Positions 1-7,095 of a stretch of DNA of 13,818 bases are shown here, piece after piece (the stretch's first letter is position 1; every line of letters starts with the position of its first letter). The stretch spans positions 1 through 13,818 of the forward strand of contig JAZSLU010000027.1 of the NCBI GenBank assembly GCA_045535505.1. Reading direction: 5' to 3'. The position numbers and the translations under genes are program-made. The notes beneath the pieces are model-generated. The model was given only the letters and a program-made list of their open reading frames with translations, had not been told where the DNA came from and did no database searches. This DNA is from CAKSST01 sp045535505 (GTDB lineage Bacteria > Bacillota > Clostridia > Oscillospirales > Acutalibacteraceae).

Positions 1-1
1 G

Positions 2-112
2 CAACTTTCTGTTCACAACAGAAAATACAATAACTTTCCGATGCGTCCTCTTAATTGGAATTCTCCTGCCGATTACATCAAGGCTTTTATGCACAACGGC
101 GAAGTTTTCTAA
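2..112 (+). CDS. C-terminal fragment of a probable integrase-core (DDE) transposase, 5' end outside the window
   Basis: An open frame enters from the left edge and ends at TAA 110-112, giving 36 residues. They include HNRKYNNFPMRPLNWNSP followed by an ADYI segment. The pattern 'YN..P....LNW.SP..Y' resembles the C-terminal end of rve/integrase-core transposases (compare 'YN..RPH..L....P.E'), where the chain ends shortly after the SP motif. Only this tail is visible, so neither the IS family nor the catalytic residues can be judged. It lies on the same strand as the rpsF operon and ends about 80 bp before that operon's promoter. The alternative is an unrelated host protein tail. The open frame is certain; the family is a moderate guess. 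Confidence 0.5.
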   Translation, partial: QLSVHNRKYNNFPMRPLNWNSPADYIKAFMHNGEVF

Positions 113-190
113 TTTTGTAACACATCATTGACAAACCTACAAAAATGTAACCAATAAATGTACAAATTACATATAAAAGCAAAAAATTTG

Positions 191-219
191 TTGACTTTGA
201 AAAAAGCAGTTGATATAAT
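191..219 (+). promoter_or_regulatory. Sigma-A promoter of rpsF-ssb-rpsR
   Basis: The -35 box is TTGACT (191-196) and the -10 box is TATAAT (214-219), separated by exactly 17 bp. TGA directly before the -10 gives an extended -10 (TGn). The predicted start of transcription is near 226, leaving an untranslated leader of about 84 nt. This is close to consensus, as expected for a ribosomal-protein operon. Confidence 0.88.
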
Positions 220-225
220 AGGGGT

Positions 226-302
226 ACTGTCGAGTGGTATGCAATACCATACGGCAGAATCCTTGCTCTAAAATTTTTTGGGGCCAATAGACCAGAAGGA
301 GG
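226..302 (+). promoter_or_regulatory. Structured 5' leader of rpsF, candidate S6:S18 autoregulatory element
   Basis: Right at the predicted transcript start a nested hairpin can form. The outer stem CTGTCG 227-232 pairs with CGGCAG 252-257. The inner stem GTGGTAT 234-240 pairs with ATACCAT 244-250 around a 3-nt GCA loop, with one A/A mismatch between the stems. Just after it, TCCTT (260-264) is complementary to the rpsF Shine-Dalgarno AAGGA (296-300). Leaders bound by the S6:S18 complex are known upstream of rpsF in many bacteria. Whether this one has the recognised protein-binding bulge cannot be settled by eye. The folding is seen in sequence; the regulation is inference. Confidence 0.45.
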
Positions 303-309
303 TAAAAAA

Positions 310-594
310 ATGGCTACTGCAAACTATGAAGCATGCATGGTTTTCTCTGTTGCTAAAGGCGAAGAAGAAACCACAGCGCTTAAAGAAAAATTTAATGCGC
401 TTATTGCAGCAAACGGTACCGTTGCCAATGTTGATGATTGGGGTAAACGCCGCTTGGCTTATCCTATCAACGATGAGACCGAAGGTAACTACGTTATCAC
501 AACATTTGAAAGCGGAACAGAATTCGTTGCTGAGTTTGAACGTGTTGCAAAAATCACCGACGGTGTTTTGCGCGTTCTCGTAATTAGAAAGTAA
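310..594 (+). CDS. rpsF: 30S ribosomal protein S6
   Basis: A 94-residue protein of normal S6 length. It begins MATANYEACMVFSV, the first beta strand of S6, and carries the diagnostic segment DDWGKRRLAYPINDETEGNY around residues 40-60, equivalent to the conserved 'WGkRrLAYpI....G.Y' core. S6 binds 16S rRNA in the platform of the small subunit as a heterodimer with S18, whose gene is third in this operon. The start is fixed by AAGGAGG (296-302), 7 nt before the ATG. It is the first gene after the promoter at 191-219, and ssb follows 16 bp downstream. Neither truncation nor an unusual residue is seen. Confidence 0.97.
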   Translation: MATANYEACMVFSVAKGEEETTALKEKFNALIAANGTVANVDDWGKRRLAYPINDETEGNYVITTFESGTEFVAEFERVAKITDGVLRVLVIRK

Positions 595-610
595 GAAGGG
601 TGTACAATTT

Positions 611-1048
611 ATGTTTAACGTTGTAATTTTAACCGGTCGCCTTACTGCTGACCCCGAACTTAAGTACACAAACACCGGCAATATTCCGGTAACTTCTTTC
701 TCAATTGCCGTAAGCCGCAGATACAAAGCCGGTGAAGAAACACAGGCAGATTTTATTAATATTGTGGCTTGGAGACAGACTGCAGAGTTTGTTTCTAAAT
801 ACTTTAAAAAAGGCAGCATGATAGGTATTGAAGGTTCTATTCAGACCCGCAAGTATGTTGACCGCGAAACAGGCAAAAACCGCACCGCTTTTGAAGTGGT
901 TGCAAACAACGTTCAGTTTGTTGAGTCACGTCGTGACAATACAGGCAGCGTTGAAGACGGTATGTCTGCTCAAGCTCCTGCATCATTTAGCAATGCTGAT
1001 AGCGGAGCATTCACCGAAATAGCATCAGACGACGATTTGCCGTTCTAA
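611..1048 (+). CDS. ssb: Single-stranded DNA-binding protein
   Basis: A 145-residue SSB. The N-terminal OB fold (about residues 1-107) begins MFNVVILTGRLTADPELKYT and contains 'FINIVAWRQTAEFVSKYFKKGS' type core motifs and the 'EGSIQTRKY' strand. A low-complexity linker follows, and the protein ends in the acidic tip DDDLPF (140-145), which recruits replication and repair partners. It coats single-stranded DNA as a tetramer during replication, recombination and repair. An AGAAGGG ribosome binding site (594-600) overlaps the end of rpsF and lies 10 nt before ATG. Its position between rpsF and rpsR is the standard bacterial arrangement, so it is co-transcribed with them. Confidence 0.97.
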   Translation: MFNVVILTGRLTADPELKYTNTGNIPVTSFSIAVSRRYKAGEETQADFINIVAWRQTAEFVSKYFKKGSMIGIEGSIQTRKYVDRETGKNRTAFEVVANNVQFVESRRDNTGSVEDGMSAQAPASFSNADSGAFTEIASDDDLPF

Positions 1049-1094
1049 GTCATAATGCTGTTTCGTACAAAAAAATTTAAGGAGGATAACCTCA

Positions 1095-1334
1095 ATGGAA
1101 AATAACGAGAGACCTAACCGCAGAAAAGCACACAAAAAGGTTTGCCATTTCTGCGCTGACAGAGTTGAAACTATTGACTACAAGGATGTAGCTCGTCTTC
1201 GCAAATATGTTTCTGACAGAGCAAAGATTTTGCCCCGTCGTGCAACCGGCACTTGCGCACGTCATCAGCGTGAACTTACAGTTGCTATTAAACGTGCACG
1301 TCAGGTAGCATTGTTGCCCTACGTAAGTGACTAA
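1095..1334 (+). CDS. rpsR: 30S ribosomal protein S18, zinc-binding (C+) type
   Basis: A 79-residue protein of normal length. The core 'DYKDVARLRKYVSDRAKILPRRATG' and the C-terminal 'HQRELTVAIKRARQVALLPY' are the S18 signature. C17 and C20 (CHFC) together with C54 and H57 (CARH) supply four potential metal ligands, so this is the zinc-ribbon C+ form rather than the cysteine-free C- form. S18 pairs with S6 on the 30S platform. AAGGAGG at 1079-1085 lies 9 nt before ATG 1095. A strong terminator follows 19 bp after the stop, closing the operon. Confidence 0.97.
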   Translation: MENNERPNRRKAHKKVCHFCADRVETIDYKDVARLRKYVSDRAKILPRRATGTCARHQRELTVAIKRARQVALLPYVSD

Positions 1335-1353
1335 TATTAGTGATTAAAATTAA

Positions 1354-1386
1354 ACATCCCGTCCAATTCGGACGGGATGTTTTTTT
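1354..1386 (+). terminator. Bidirectional intrinsic terminator between rpsR and iorB
   Basis: A perfect 11-bp stem, ACATCCCGTCC (1354-1364) with GGACGGGATGT (1370-1380), has a 5-nt loop and is followed by seven T (1380-1386) on the plus strand. On the minus strand the same stem is followed by TTTAATTTT. It lies between the convergent rpsR (ends 1334) and iorB (ends 1392), so it probably serves both operons. Confidence 0.92.
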
Positions 1387-1391
1387 GCGTG

Positions 1392-1964
1392 TTAAGAGTT
1401 GCGGCCAAGAGCGAAGGCTTTTTTATTAATTTCAAGAAATTTTTCAGGAACGCATTTTTCAATGGTTTGCAACCATTCTTCTTCGCTAATGTCAAAGTAT
1501 CGCGAAAGCCTACCCATAAGAACAAGGTTAACGGCTTTTGCGGCACCTGCTTGTTCTGCCAAGGTTAAGGCATCTATTGCATCAAGGTCAATACCTGCAT
1601 CCTTGATTTTTTGTACAAGGTTTTCTGGATATTGTGTTGCACCGATAATGACAGGCATAGGATTAATTTGCTGTGTGTTAACAATTAATTTGCCGCCGGG
1701 TTTTAAATATTCGGTCCAACGCGCAGCCTCCAAAAGCTCAAAAGACACAATAAAGTCTGACTGTCCTTTGTCAATGACAGGAGAATGTACCTTGTCGCCA
1801 AAGCGAACGTAGGTTACAACACTGCCGCCACGTTGGCTCATACCGTGAACTTCAGAAACCTTAATGTCATAGCCTTTTTTAAGCAGAAGCTGACCAAGGA
1901 GTTTAGATGCAAGCAGACTTCCTTGTCCTCCTACGCCAACAATCATTATGTTTATTGTTTCCAT
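1392..1964 (-). CDS. iorB: Indolepyruvate:ferredoxin oxidoreductase, beta subunit
   Basis: A 190-residue protein of the 2-oxoacid:acceptor oxidoreductase gamma/beta domain family. It starts METINIMIVGVGGQGSLLAS; the glycine-rich GVGGQG (10-15) and EVHGMSQRGG (38-47) are hallmarks of this subunit. With IorA it converts aryl-pyruvates (indolepyruvate, phenylpyruvate, hydroxyphenylpyruvate) plus CoA to aryl-acetyl-CoA, CO2 and reduced ferredoxin. The reaction is reversible. The frame stays open to 2027, but the ATG at 1964 is chosen because AAAGGAG lies 7-8 nt upstream of it and the family begins with this segment. That ribosome binding site lies inside the 3' end of iorA, whose stop is 2 bp before the ATG, so translation is probably coupled. 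It is the last gene of the operon. Confidence 0.93.
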   Translation of the reverse strand: METINIMIVGVGGQGSLLASKLLGQLLLKKGYDIKVSEVHGMSQRGGSVVTYVRFGDKVHSPVIDKGQSDFIVSFELLEAARWTEYLKPGGKLIVNTQQINPMPVIIGATQYPENLVQKIKDAGIDLDAIDALTLAEQAGAAKAVNLVLMGRLSRYFDISEEEWLQTIEKCVPEKFLEINKKAFALGRNS

Positions 1965-1966
1965 AC

Positions 1967-3697
1967 TTAAATCTCCTTTAAAGCATTCAGTCTGCAAAGT
2001 TGCTGACAAACGCCGCAACCAACGCATTGGGTTGCATCAACTTTTGCTTTGCCGTCTTGCATAGAAATAGCAGGGCAACCAATATTCATACACATTTTAC
2101 AGCCAACGCATTTGTCATGGTCAACTGTAAGAGGCGCTTTGTGCTTAACATATTTAAGCAAAGCACAAGGCCTACGAGAAATTATTACTGATGGCTCGTT
2201 GACTGCCAATTCTTCCTTAACAGCGATATCACAAGCTTTAAGGTCATAAGGGTCAACAACCCGAACTCGCTTGATGCCAACGGCACGGCAAAGCGTTTCA
2301 AGGTCAATTTTAGCGCAAACATCACCTTTAAGATTGAAGCCTGTGGTTGGGTTTTGCTGATGACCTGTCATACCGGTGATTGAGTTATCAACAATGATAA
2401 CCGTTGAGTTGCTTTCGTTATACGCAATGTTTACAAGACCTGTGATACCTGAATGCATAAAGGTTGAATCACCGATAACGGCAACGGTCTTACTGTCTGC
2501 CTCGCCGTTTTGGGCTTTTGTAAAGCCGTGTAAGCCCGATACGGAGGCGCCCATACAAATTACGCTGTCAATTGCGCCCAAAGGTGCAACAGCGCCTAGT
2601 GTATAGCATCCGATATCGCCCATTACGGTTACCTTGTTCTTTTTAAGAGTGTAGAACAAGCCTCTGTGTGGGCAACCCGCACACATAACAGGGGGACGCA
2701 TAGGAATTTGCGAATCAACCTTTGCGCCGACTTCCCAACTTTTAGAGAATTTTTCGGCAACATTAAGTGGCATCAATTCGTCAATGTTAGAAAAAAGTTC
2801 TTTACCGACACACTCAAGCCCTAAGTCTTTGCAATGGCTTTCTATAAATCCGTCAAGTTCTTCAACGACAACAAGTTTTTTAACCTTTGCGGCAAAGTCT
2901 TTTATCTTTTTGGTGGGCAAGGGCCAAATCATACCTAACTTCATTACAGGATATTTATCCTTTAAAACCTCTTTTACGTTCTGGTATGAGGTGGATGAGG
3001 TTATTATACCAATATCCATACATTCGCCGACGTCAATGCGGTTAACCTCAGCCGTTTCAGCGTACTCAATAAGGCTTAAAGTGCGTTGTTCTACAACAGG
3101 ATGGCGACGTTTTGCATTGCCGGGCATCATTATGTATTTTTGGGGATTTTTTTCGTATGTTTTTATTGCTTCTTTGCGCTCGTTAGTTTCTACCACGCTC
3201 TGAGAGTGAGATATGCGAGTGCACATTTTCAAAAGAACAGGGGTGTCAAAGTTTTCAGATATTTCATAAGCAAGTTTAGCAAAATCTAATGCTTCTTGGC
3301 TGTCTGACGGCTCTAACATAGGAATTTTAGCAGCACGTGCATAATGGCGTGAATCTTGCTCATTTTGTGAAGAATGCATACCGGCATCGTCGGCAACACC
3401 AATTACAAAACCTGCATTAACGCCTGTGTATGATATGGTGAACAAGGGGTCTGCGGCAACGTTTAAGCCGACGTGTTTCATAGCGCAAAATGCGCGTTTG
3501 CCTGAAAGTGATGCGCCAAAAGCAGACTCCATAGCAACCTTTTCGTTGGGTGCCCATTCTGCATAAACTTCATTATATTTTGCAACGGCCTCAGTAATCT
3601 CAGTACTTGGGGTTCCGGGATAACTTGATACAAAACTGCAACCCGCTTCATAAAGACCGCGGGCAACAGCGTGGTTGCCCAGCATTAATTGTTTCAT
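1967..3697 (-). CDS. iorA: Indolepyruvate:ferredoxin oxidoreductase, alpha subunit
   Basis: A 576-residue protein, slightly short but normal for IorA. Domains in order: a pyrimidine/pyruvate-binding TPP domain (about 5-170, with 'SSYPGTPSTEI' at 24-34), a middle transketolase-C-like region (about 225-310), a TPP-binding domain (about 335-510, with 'CAGCPHRGLFYTL' 339-351, GDIGCYTLG 360-368 and the GDS...N motif from 409), and a C-terminal ferredoxin domain. The last has two 4Fe-4S clusters: C530/C533/C536/C541 and C558/C561/C564/C568. It carries the catalytic thiamine centre of the IorAB complex in the cytoplasm. AAGGAGG overlaps the stop of the upstream transporter gene (14 bp gap), so it belongs to that operon. 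The true substrate among aryl-pyruvates is not readable from sequence. Confidence 0.95.
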   Translation of the reverse strand: MKQLMLGNHAVARGLYEAGCSFVSSYPGTPSTEITEAVAKYNEVYAEWAPNEKVAMESAFGASLSGKRAFCAMKHVGLNVAADPLFTISYTGVNAGFVIGVADDAGMHSSQNEQDSRHYARAAKIPMLEPSDSQEALDFAKLAYEISENFDTPVLLKMCTRISHSQSVVETNERKEAIKTYEKNPQKYIMMPGNAKRRHPVVEQRTLSLIEYAETAEVNRIDVGECMDIGIITSSTSYQNVKEVLKDKYPVMKLGMIWPLPTKKIKDFAAKVKKLVVVEELDGFIESHCKDLGLECVGKELFSNIDELMPLNVAEKFSKSWEVGAKVDSQIPMRPPVMCAGCPHRGLFYTLKKNKVTVMGDIGCYTLGAVAPLGAIDSVICMGASVSGLHGFTKAQNGEADSKTVAVIGDSTFMHSGITGLVNIAYNESNSTVIIVDNSITGMTGHQQNPTTGFNLKGDVCAKIDLETLCRAVGIKRVRVVDPYDLKACDIAVKEELAVNEPSVIISRRPCALLKYVKHKAPLTVDHDKCVGCKMCMNIGCPAISMQDGKAKVDATQCVGCGVCQQLCRLNALKEI

Positions 3698-3711
3698 GAT
3701 TTTTTGCCTCC

Positions 3712-5259
3712 TTACATCTCGTCAATAGCATCTGTTGCTGTGACAACAACCTTGCGGTTGTAACAATCGAAAATTCCGTCAACTTTATCTTTGTCGGGTG
3801 CTTTTGTTACAAGGCTTACCACAGGAACAATTATAAGACCTGCCAACATACAAAATACACCTGCGTTTATGGGAGATTGCAAAATGGTTGGGAAATAACT
3901 CTTAAATAGCATATTTGCTAACATCACAACGCTTGAAAACAATATGCAAACCCAAACTGATGCGGCGCTTGTGCGTTTAAAATATAGTCCGTAAAGGAAG
4001 GGTGCAAGGAAAGCACCTGCCAAAGCACCCCAGCTTACGCCCATAAGCTGTGCAATAAAGGTGACATTGGATTTGTATTGTAAAATTGCAATAACAACAG
4101 AAATTGCAATAAATATTGCGATGAATATGCGTATTATAAGCAACTGCTTTTTGTCGCTCATTTCTTTTACAAGAGTGCCTTTAATAAAATCAAGAGTTAA
4201 AGCAGAAGAAGATGCTAAAACAAGCGAAGATAGAGTTGACATAGATGCTGATAACACTAAAATTACTACAATGGCAATAAGAAAAGGAGAAAGATTGGAA
4301 AGTATTGCGGGGATTATAGCGTCAAAACCATCTTTGGCAATGTCAACACGGTCGGCAAACAGACGACCAAAACCGCCCAAGAAATAGCAACCTCCGGCAA
4401 CAACAAAGGCAAAAACAGTGGAGATTACCATACCTTTGGTGATGGCCTTTTCGTTTTTAATGGCATAAAATTTTTGCACCATTTGCGGCAAACCCCAAGT
4501 TCCAAGGCTGGTAAGCAGTACCACGCCTGCTAAATTTATCGGGTCAGGACCAAAGAACGATGTGAATGCGCCTGAAATATTAGAAACTGCAGGGTCAGAA
4601 ACCTGTGACAAACTGTTAATGGCTTCGCTAAGGCCGCCTTGACTTTTTAAAACGGCAACAATAACAGCTACAATTCCCACAAGCATAATAATACCTTGAA
4701 TAAAATCGTTAATAGCAGTAGCCATATAACCGCCGGCTATTACGTAAACGCCTGTAAGAATTGCCATTGCAATAACACAAACGCTGTAATCAATATTGAA
4801 AGCCATACCAAACAAACGGCTAAGGCCGTTATAAAGAGATGCGGTATAAGGAATCAAAAATATAAAAATAACCAGTGAAGCCACAAGCTTTAAACTTTTG
4901 CTAAAGAATCGAGCTTCGAAAAACTGTGGCATAGTTGCGCTTTTAAGGTGATGGGTCATAACCCTTGTGCGCCTACCAAGTACTGCCCATGCAAGCAGTG
5001 AGCCTATAAGTGCGTTGCCAATACCCGCCCAAGTGGCAGCAATGCCGTATTTCCAACCGAATTGTCCTGCATATCCAACAAATACAACGGCAGAAAAATA
5101 TGACGTACCGTAGGCAAAAGCAGTCAGCCAAGGGCCAACGTTTCTGCCTCCAAGAACAAAGCCGTTAACATCGGTTGCGTTTTTGCGGCAATAAATTCCA
5201 ACACCTATCATTATTCCGAAAAAAATAATTAACAAACTAATTTTTATAAACATTTCCAT
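3712..5259 (-). CDS. Sodium:solute symporter (SSS/PutP family), substrate unknown
   Basis: A 515-residue integral membrane protein with about a dozen hydrophobic segments, matching the 13-helix LeuT-fold SSS family. After the first helix comes GFVLGGRNVGPWLTAFAYGT (33-52), closely matching the PutP/PanF signature 'f.lggR.lgp...a.s...s..Sa'. The tail after about residue 490 is hydrophilic. The family uses the inward Na+ gradient to import prolines, pantothenate, sugars or organic acids. Its place between an acyl-CoA ligase and iorAB suggests a carboxylate or aromatic acid cargo, which is inference. The ATG at 5257-5259 has only a weak GAGTGA-type ribosome binding site; a second ATG lies two codons in. 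It starts 23 bp after the ligase stop, so it is in the same operon. Confidence 0.9.
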   Translation of the reverse strand: MEMFIKISLLIIFFGIMIGVGIYCRKNATDVNGFVLGGRNVGPWLTAFAYGTSYFSAVVFVGYAGQFGWKYGIAATWAGIGNALIGSLLAWAVLGRRTRVMTHHLKSATMPQFFEARFFSKSLKLVASLVIFIFLIPYTASLYNGLSRLFGMAFNIDYSVCVIAMAILTGVYVIAGGYMATAINDFIQGIIMLVGIVAVIVAVLKSQGGLSEAINSLSQVSDPAVSNISGAFTSFFGPDPINLAGVVLLTSLGTWGLPQMVQKFYAIKNEKAITKGMVISTVFAFVVAGGCYFLGGFGRLFADRVDIAKDGFDAIIPAILSNLSPFLIAIVVILVLSASMSTLSSLVLASSSALTLDFIKGTLVKEMSDKKQLLIIRIFIAIFIAISVVIAILQYKSNVTFIAQLMGVSWGALAGAFLAPFLYGLYFKRTSAASVWVCILFSSVVMLANMLFKSYFPTILQSPINAGVFCMLAGLIIVPVVSLVTKAPDKDKVDGIFDCYNRKVVVTATDAIDEM

Positions 5260-5282
5260 AATAAATCACTCTTTTGCTGTAT

Positions 5283-6914
5283 TTATTTAAGTTGGGCTTC
5301 AACCAAACTTCCTTTACAGTATTTTTCTCGTAAAACAGGTTTCTCAATTTTACCTGTAGGGTTTCTCGGTACCTTGTCAAAGAATATAACCTTAGGGCGT
5401 TTATATCTCGGCATTGCCTGACAAAATTCATTTATTTCGTCTTCTGTGCAGGTAACACCCTCTTTAATTTCGATAATTGCGGCGCAAATTTCGCCCAAAC
5501 GTGCATCAGGCAAACCGATGACCGCTACGTCTTTAATTTTGTCAAAAGCACGTAAGAAATCTTCAATTTGAACGGGATAAAGGTTTTCACCGCCCGAGAT
5601 AACAACGTCTTTTTTTCGGTCAACTAGATAAATAAAGTTGTCAGCGTCAATTTTAGCCATATCACCTGTATAGAGCCAGCCATCCTTTAAAACTTCGGCA
5701 GAGGCTTGTTCGTTTTTGTAATAGCAGGTCATAACGCCGTCGCCTTTTACAATTAGTTCACCAACCTCGCCTGCGGCAACGTCGCAACCGTTTTCGTCAA
5801 CAATGCGGGTTTGCCAACCGAAGCCGGGTTTGCCAATAGCACCAACCTTGTGTGTATTTTCAACGCCAAGATGCACACATCCGGGACCGATTGATTCAGA
5901 AAGACCGTAGTTAGTGTCATATTGATGATGTGGGAAAACCTCAAGCCAACGATGAATAAGACTTGGGGGTACAGGCTGTGCGCCAACGTGCATCAATCTC
6001 CATTGGTCGAGCTGATAATGGGATAAATCAACTCTGCCGTCGGTAATAGCATCAAGCATATCCTGTGCCCAGGGTACAAGCAACCAAACGATAGTGCAAC
6101 GTTCTTCGGTTACTGCACGCAAAATCCATTCGGGCTTAACACCTCTGAGCAATACCGCTTTAGAGCCTGACAATAAACTTCCAAACCAATGCATTTTTGC
6201 GCCCGTGTGATAAAGGGGTGGGATGCAAAGGAAAACATCATCTCTTGTTTGAGAGTGATGATTTTGCTCAACAAGACAAGCGTGAACTAATGATTTATGA
6301 TTATGTAATATAGCTTTAGGAAAACCGGTTGTACCCGAAGAAAAGTATATTGCAGCATCGTCTTCTTCAACCAATTCTACAGGAGGATTTGTTGAAGAAC
6401 AAAATTCCATAAGGCGAATGCAGTCCTCGGTGTATGCGGGACCGTCTTTGCCTACAAAAAATGTTTTAACGTTTGCAATATCCTTTTCGATGGCATCAAT
6501 GCGGCTAATAAATTCTTCACCGAAAATAAGCAAATCTACGTCTGCAAGTTCAAGACAATATTTAATTTCATCTGCGCTGTAACGGAAGTTCATAGGAACG
6601 GCAATACAGCCTGCCTTTAAAATTCCAAAGTATATAGGTAACCACTCAAGACAGTTCATAAGCAATATGGCAACCTTAGTGCCTTTTTTAAGACCGCGGC
6701 TTAATAATAAGTTTGCAAATCTGTTAGCGCGGCGGTTAAAATCTTTCCAAGACATTTCTCGGCGATAGGGGGCGTCGTTAGCGGCACTTTCAATAAGATT
6801 AAAGTCCCACCAGGTTACAGCCTCGTCTCTCTTTTCAGAGGGATTAAGCTCAACAAGCGCACACTCTTGACCGTAAAGTCTTGAATTTTTTTCTAAAAAG
6901 TCTGTAATTACCAA
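5283..6914 (-). CDS. AMP-forming acyl/aryl-CoA ligase (ANL superfamily)
   Basis: A class I adenylate-forming enzyme of about 543 residues with all core motifs (numbered from the GTG at 6923): the phosphate loop SSGTTGFPK (195-203), YGLSES (339-344), YTGD (418-421, adenylate ribose-binding Asp), DRKKDVVISGGENLYP (435-450, hinge) and the catalytic lysine K525 in PTGKIEK. It activates a carboxylic acid to acyl-AMP and then acyl-CoA in the cytoplasm. The acid is not determined by sequence. With iorAB downstream, an aryl-acetate such as phenylacetate or indoleacetate is the best guess; medium- or branched-chain fatty acids are alternatives. The frame extends to a GTG at 6923, but its only upstream purine run abuts it directly. 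The TTG at 6912-6914 has AAAGGGTGA about 8 nt upstream and gives a family-like start 'VITDFLEKN'. It is the first gene of the operon. Confidence 0.9.
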   Translation of the reverse strand: MVITDFLEKNSRLYGQECALVELNPSEKRDEAVTWWDFNLIESAANDAPYRREMSWKDFNRRANRFANLLLSRGLKKGTKVAILLMNCLEWLPIYFGILKAGCIAVPMNFRYSADEIKYCLELADVDLLIFGEEFISRIDAIEKDIANVKTFFVGKDGPAYTEDCIRLMEFCSSTNPPVELVEEDDAAIYFSSGTTGFPKAILHNHKSLVHACLVEQNHHSQTRDDVFLCIPPLYHTGAKMHWFGSLLSGSKAVLLRGVKPEWILRAVTEERCTIVWLLVPWAQDMLDAITDGRVDLSHYQLDQWRLMHVGAQPVPPSLIHRWLEVFPHHQYDTNYGLSESIGPGCVHLGVENTHKVGAIGKPGFGWQTRIVDENGCDVAAGEVGELIVKGDGVMTCYYKNEQASAEVLKDGWLYTGDMAKIDADNFIYLVDRKKDVVISGGENLYPVQIEDFLRAFDKIKDVAVIGLPDARLGEICAAIIEIKEGVTCTEDEINEFCQAMPRYKRPKVIFFDKVPRNPTGKIEKPVLREKYCKGSLVEAQLK

Positions 6915-6955
6915 GTTTTTCACCCTTTATTGTTTTCAATAAAAATACATAGATA

Positions 6956-6984
6956 ATTTTACCACTTTATTGCATTTAAGTCAA
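6956..6984 (-). promoter_or_regulatory. Sigma-A promoter of the ligase-symporter-iorAB operon
   Basis: On the minus strand the -35 is TTGACT (6984-6979) and the -10 is TAAAAT (6961-6956), with a 17-bp spacer and an extended -10 TGG. The predicted transcript start is near 6949, about 35 nt before the TTG start codon. No clear operator palindrome is seen around it. Confidence 0.82.
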
Positions 6985-7035
6985 TGATTGAGGTACGAAA
7001 TATTAACAAAAAACGACTGTTTTATTTAAATATAA

Positions 7036-7083
7036 GCAAAAACACCGCTTGGCTGACATTTTAGGCAACCATGCGGTGTTTTT
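7036..7083 (-). terminator. Intrinsic terminator after trxB
   Basis: The stem AACACCGC (7041-7048) pairs with GCGGTGTT (7073-7080) around a long apical region that has a further partial stem. On the minus strand it is followed by a TTTTT run (7042-7036 side), as expected downstream of the trxB stop at 7096. T residues also follow it on the plus strand, but no plus-strand gene precedes it. It separates trxB from the ligase operon. Confidence 0.78.
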
Positions 7084-7095
7084 ATGAAGAAATAA

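Noticed and set aside
128..133. TTGACA upstream of rpsF as a second -35 box
   Set aside because: No -10-like hexamer lies 16-18 bp downstream; the pair at 191/214 is far better. The hexamer may belong to an insertion-sequence end.
278..583. 101-residue plus-strand frame overlapping rpsF
   Set aside because: It is out of frame with rpsF, whose start, ribosome binding site and family match are unambiguous.
268..819. 183-residue minus-strand open frame across rpsF and ssb
   Set aside because: It is antisense to two certain genes, has no ribosome binding site and its composition (Cys/Phe-rich) is that of a shadow frame.
1965..2027. N-terminal extension of IorB from an ATG at 2027
   Set aside because: The extra 21 residues overlap iorA, do not resemble the family, and the ATG at 1964 has a well-placed ribosome binding site.
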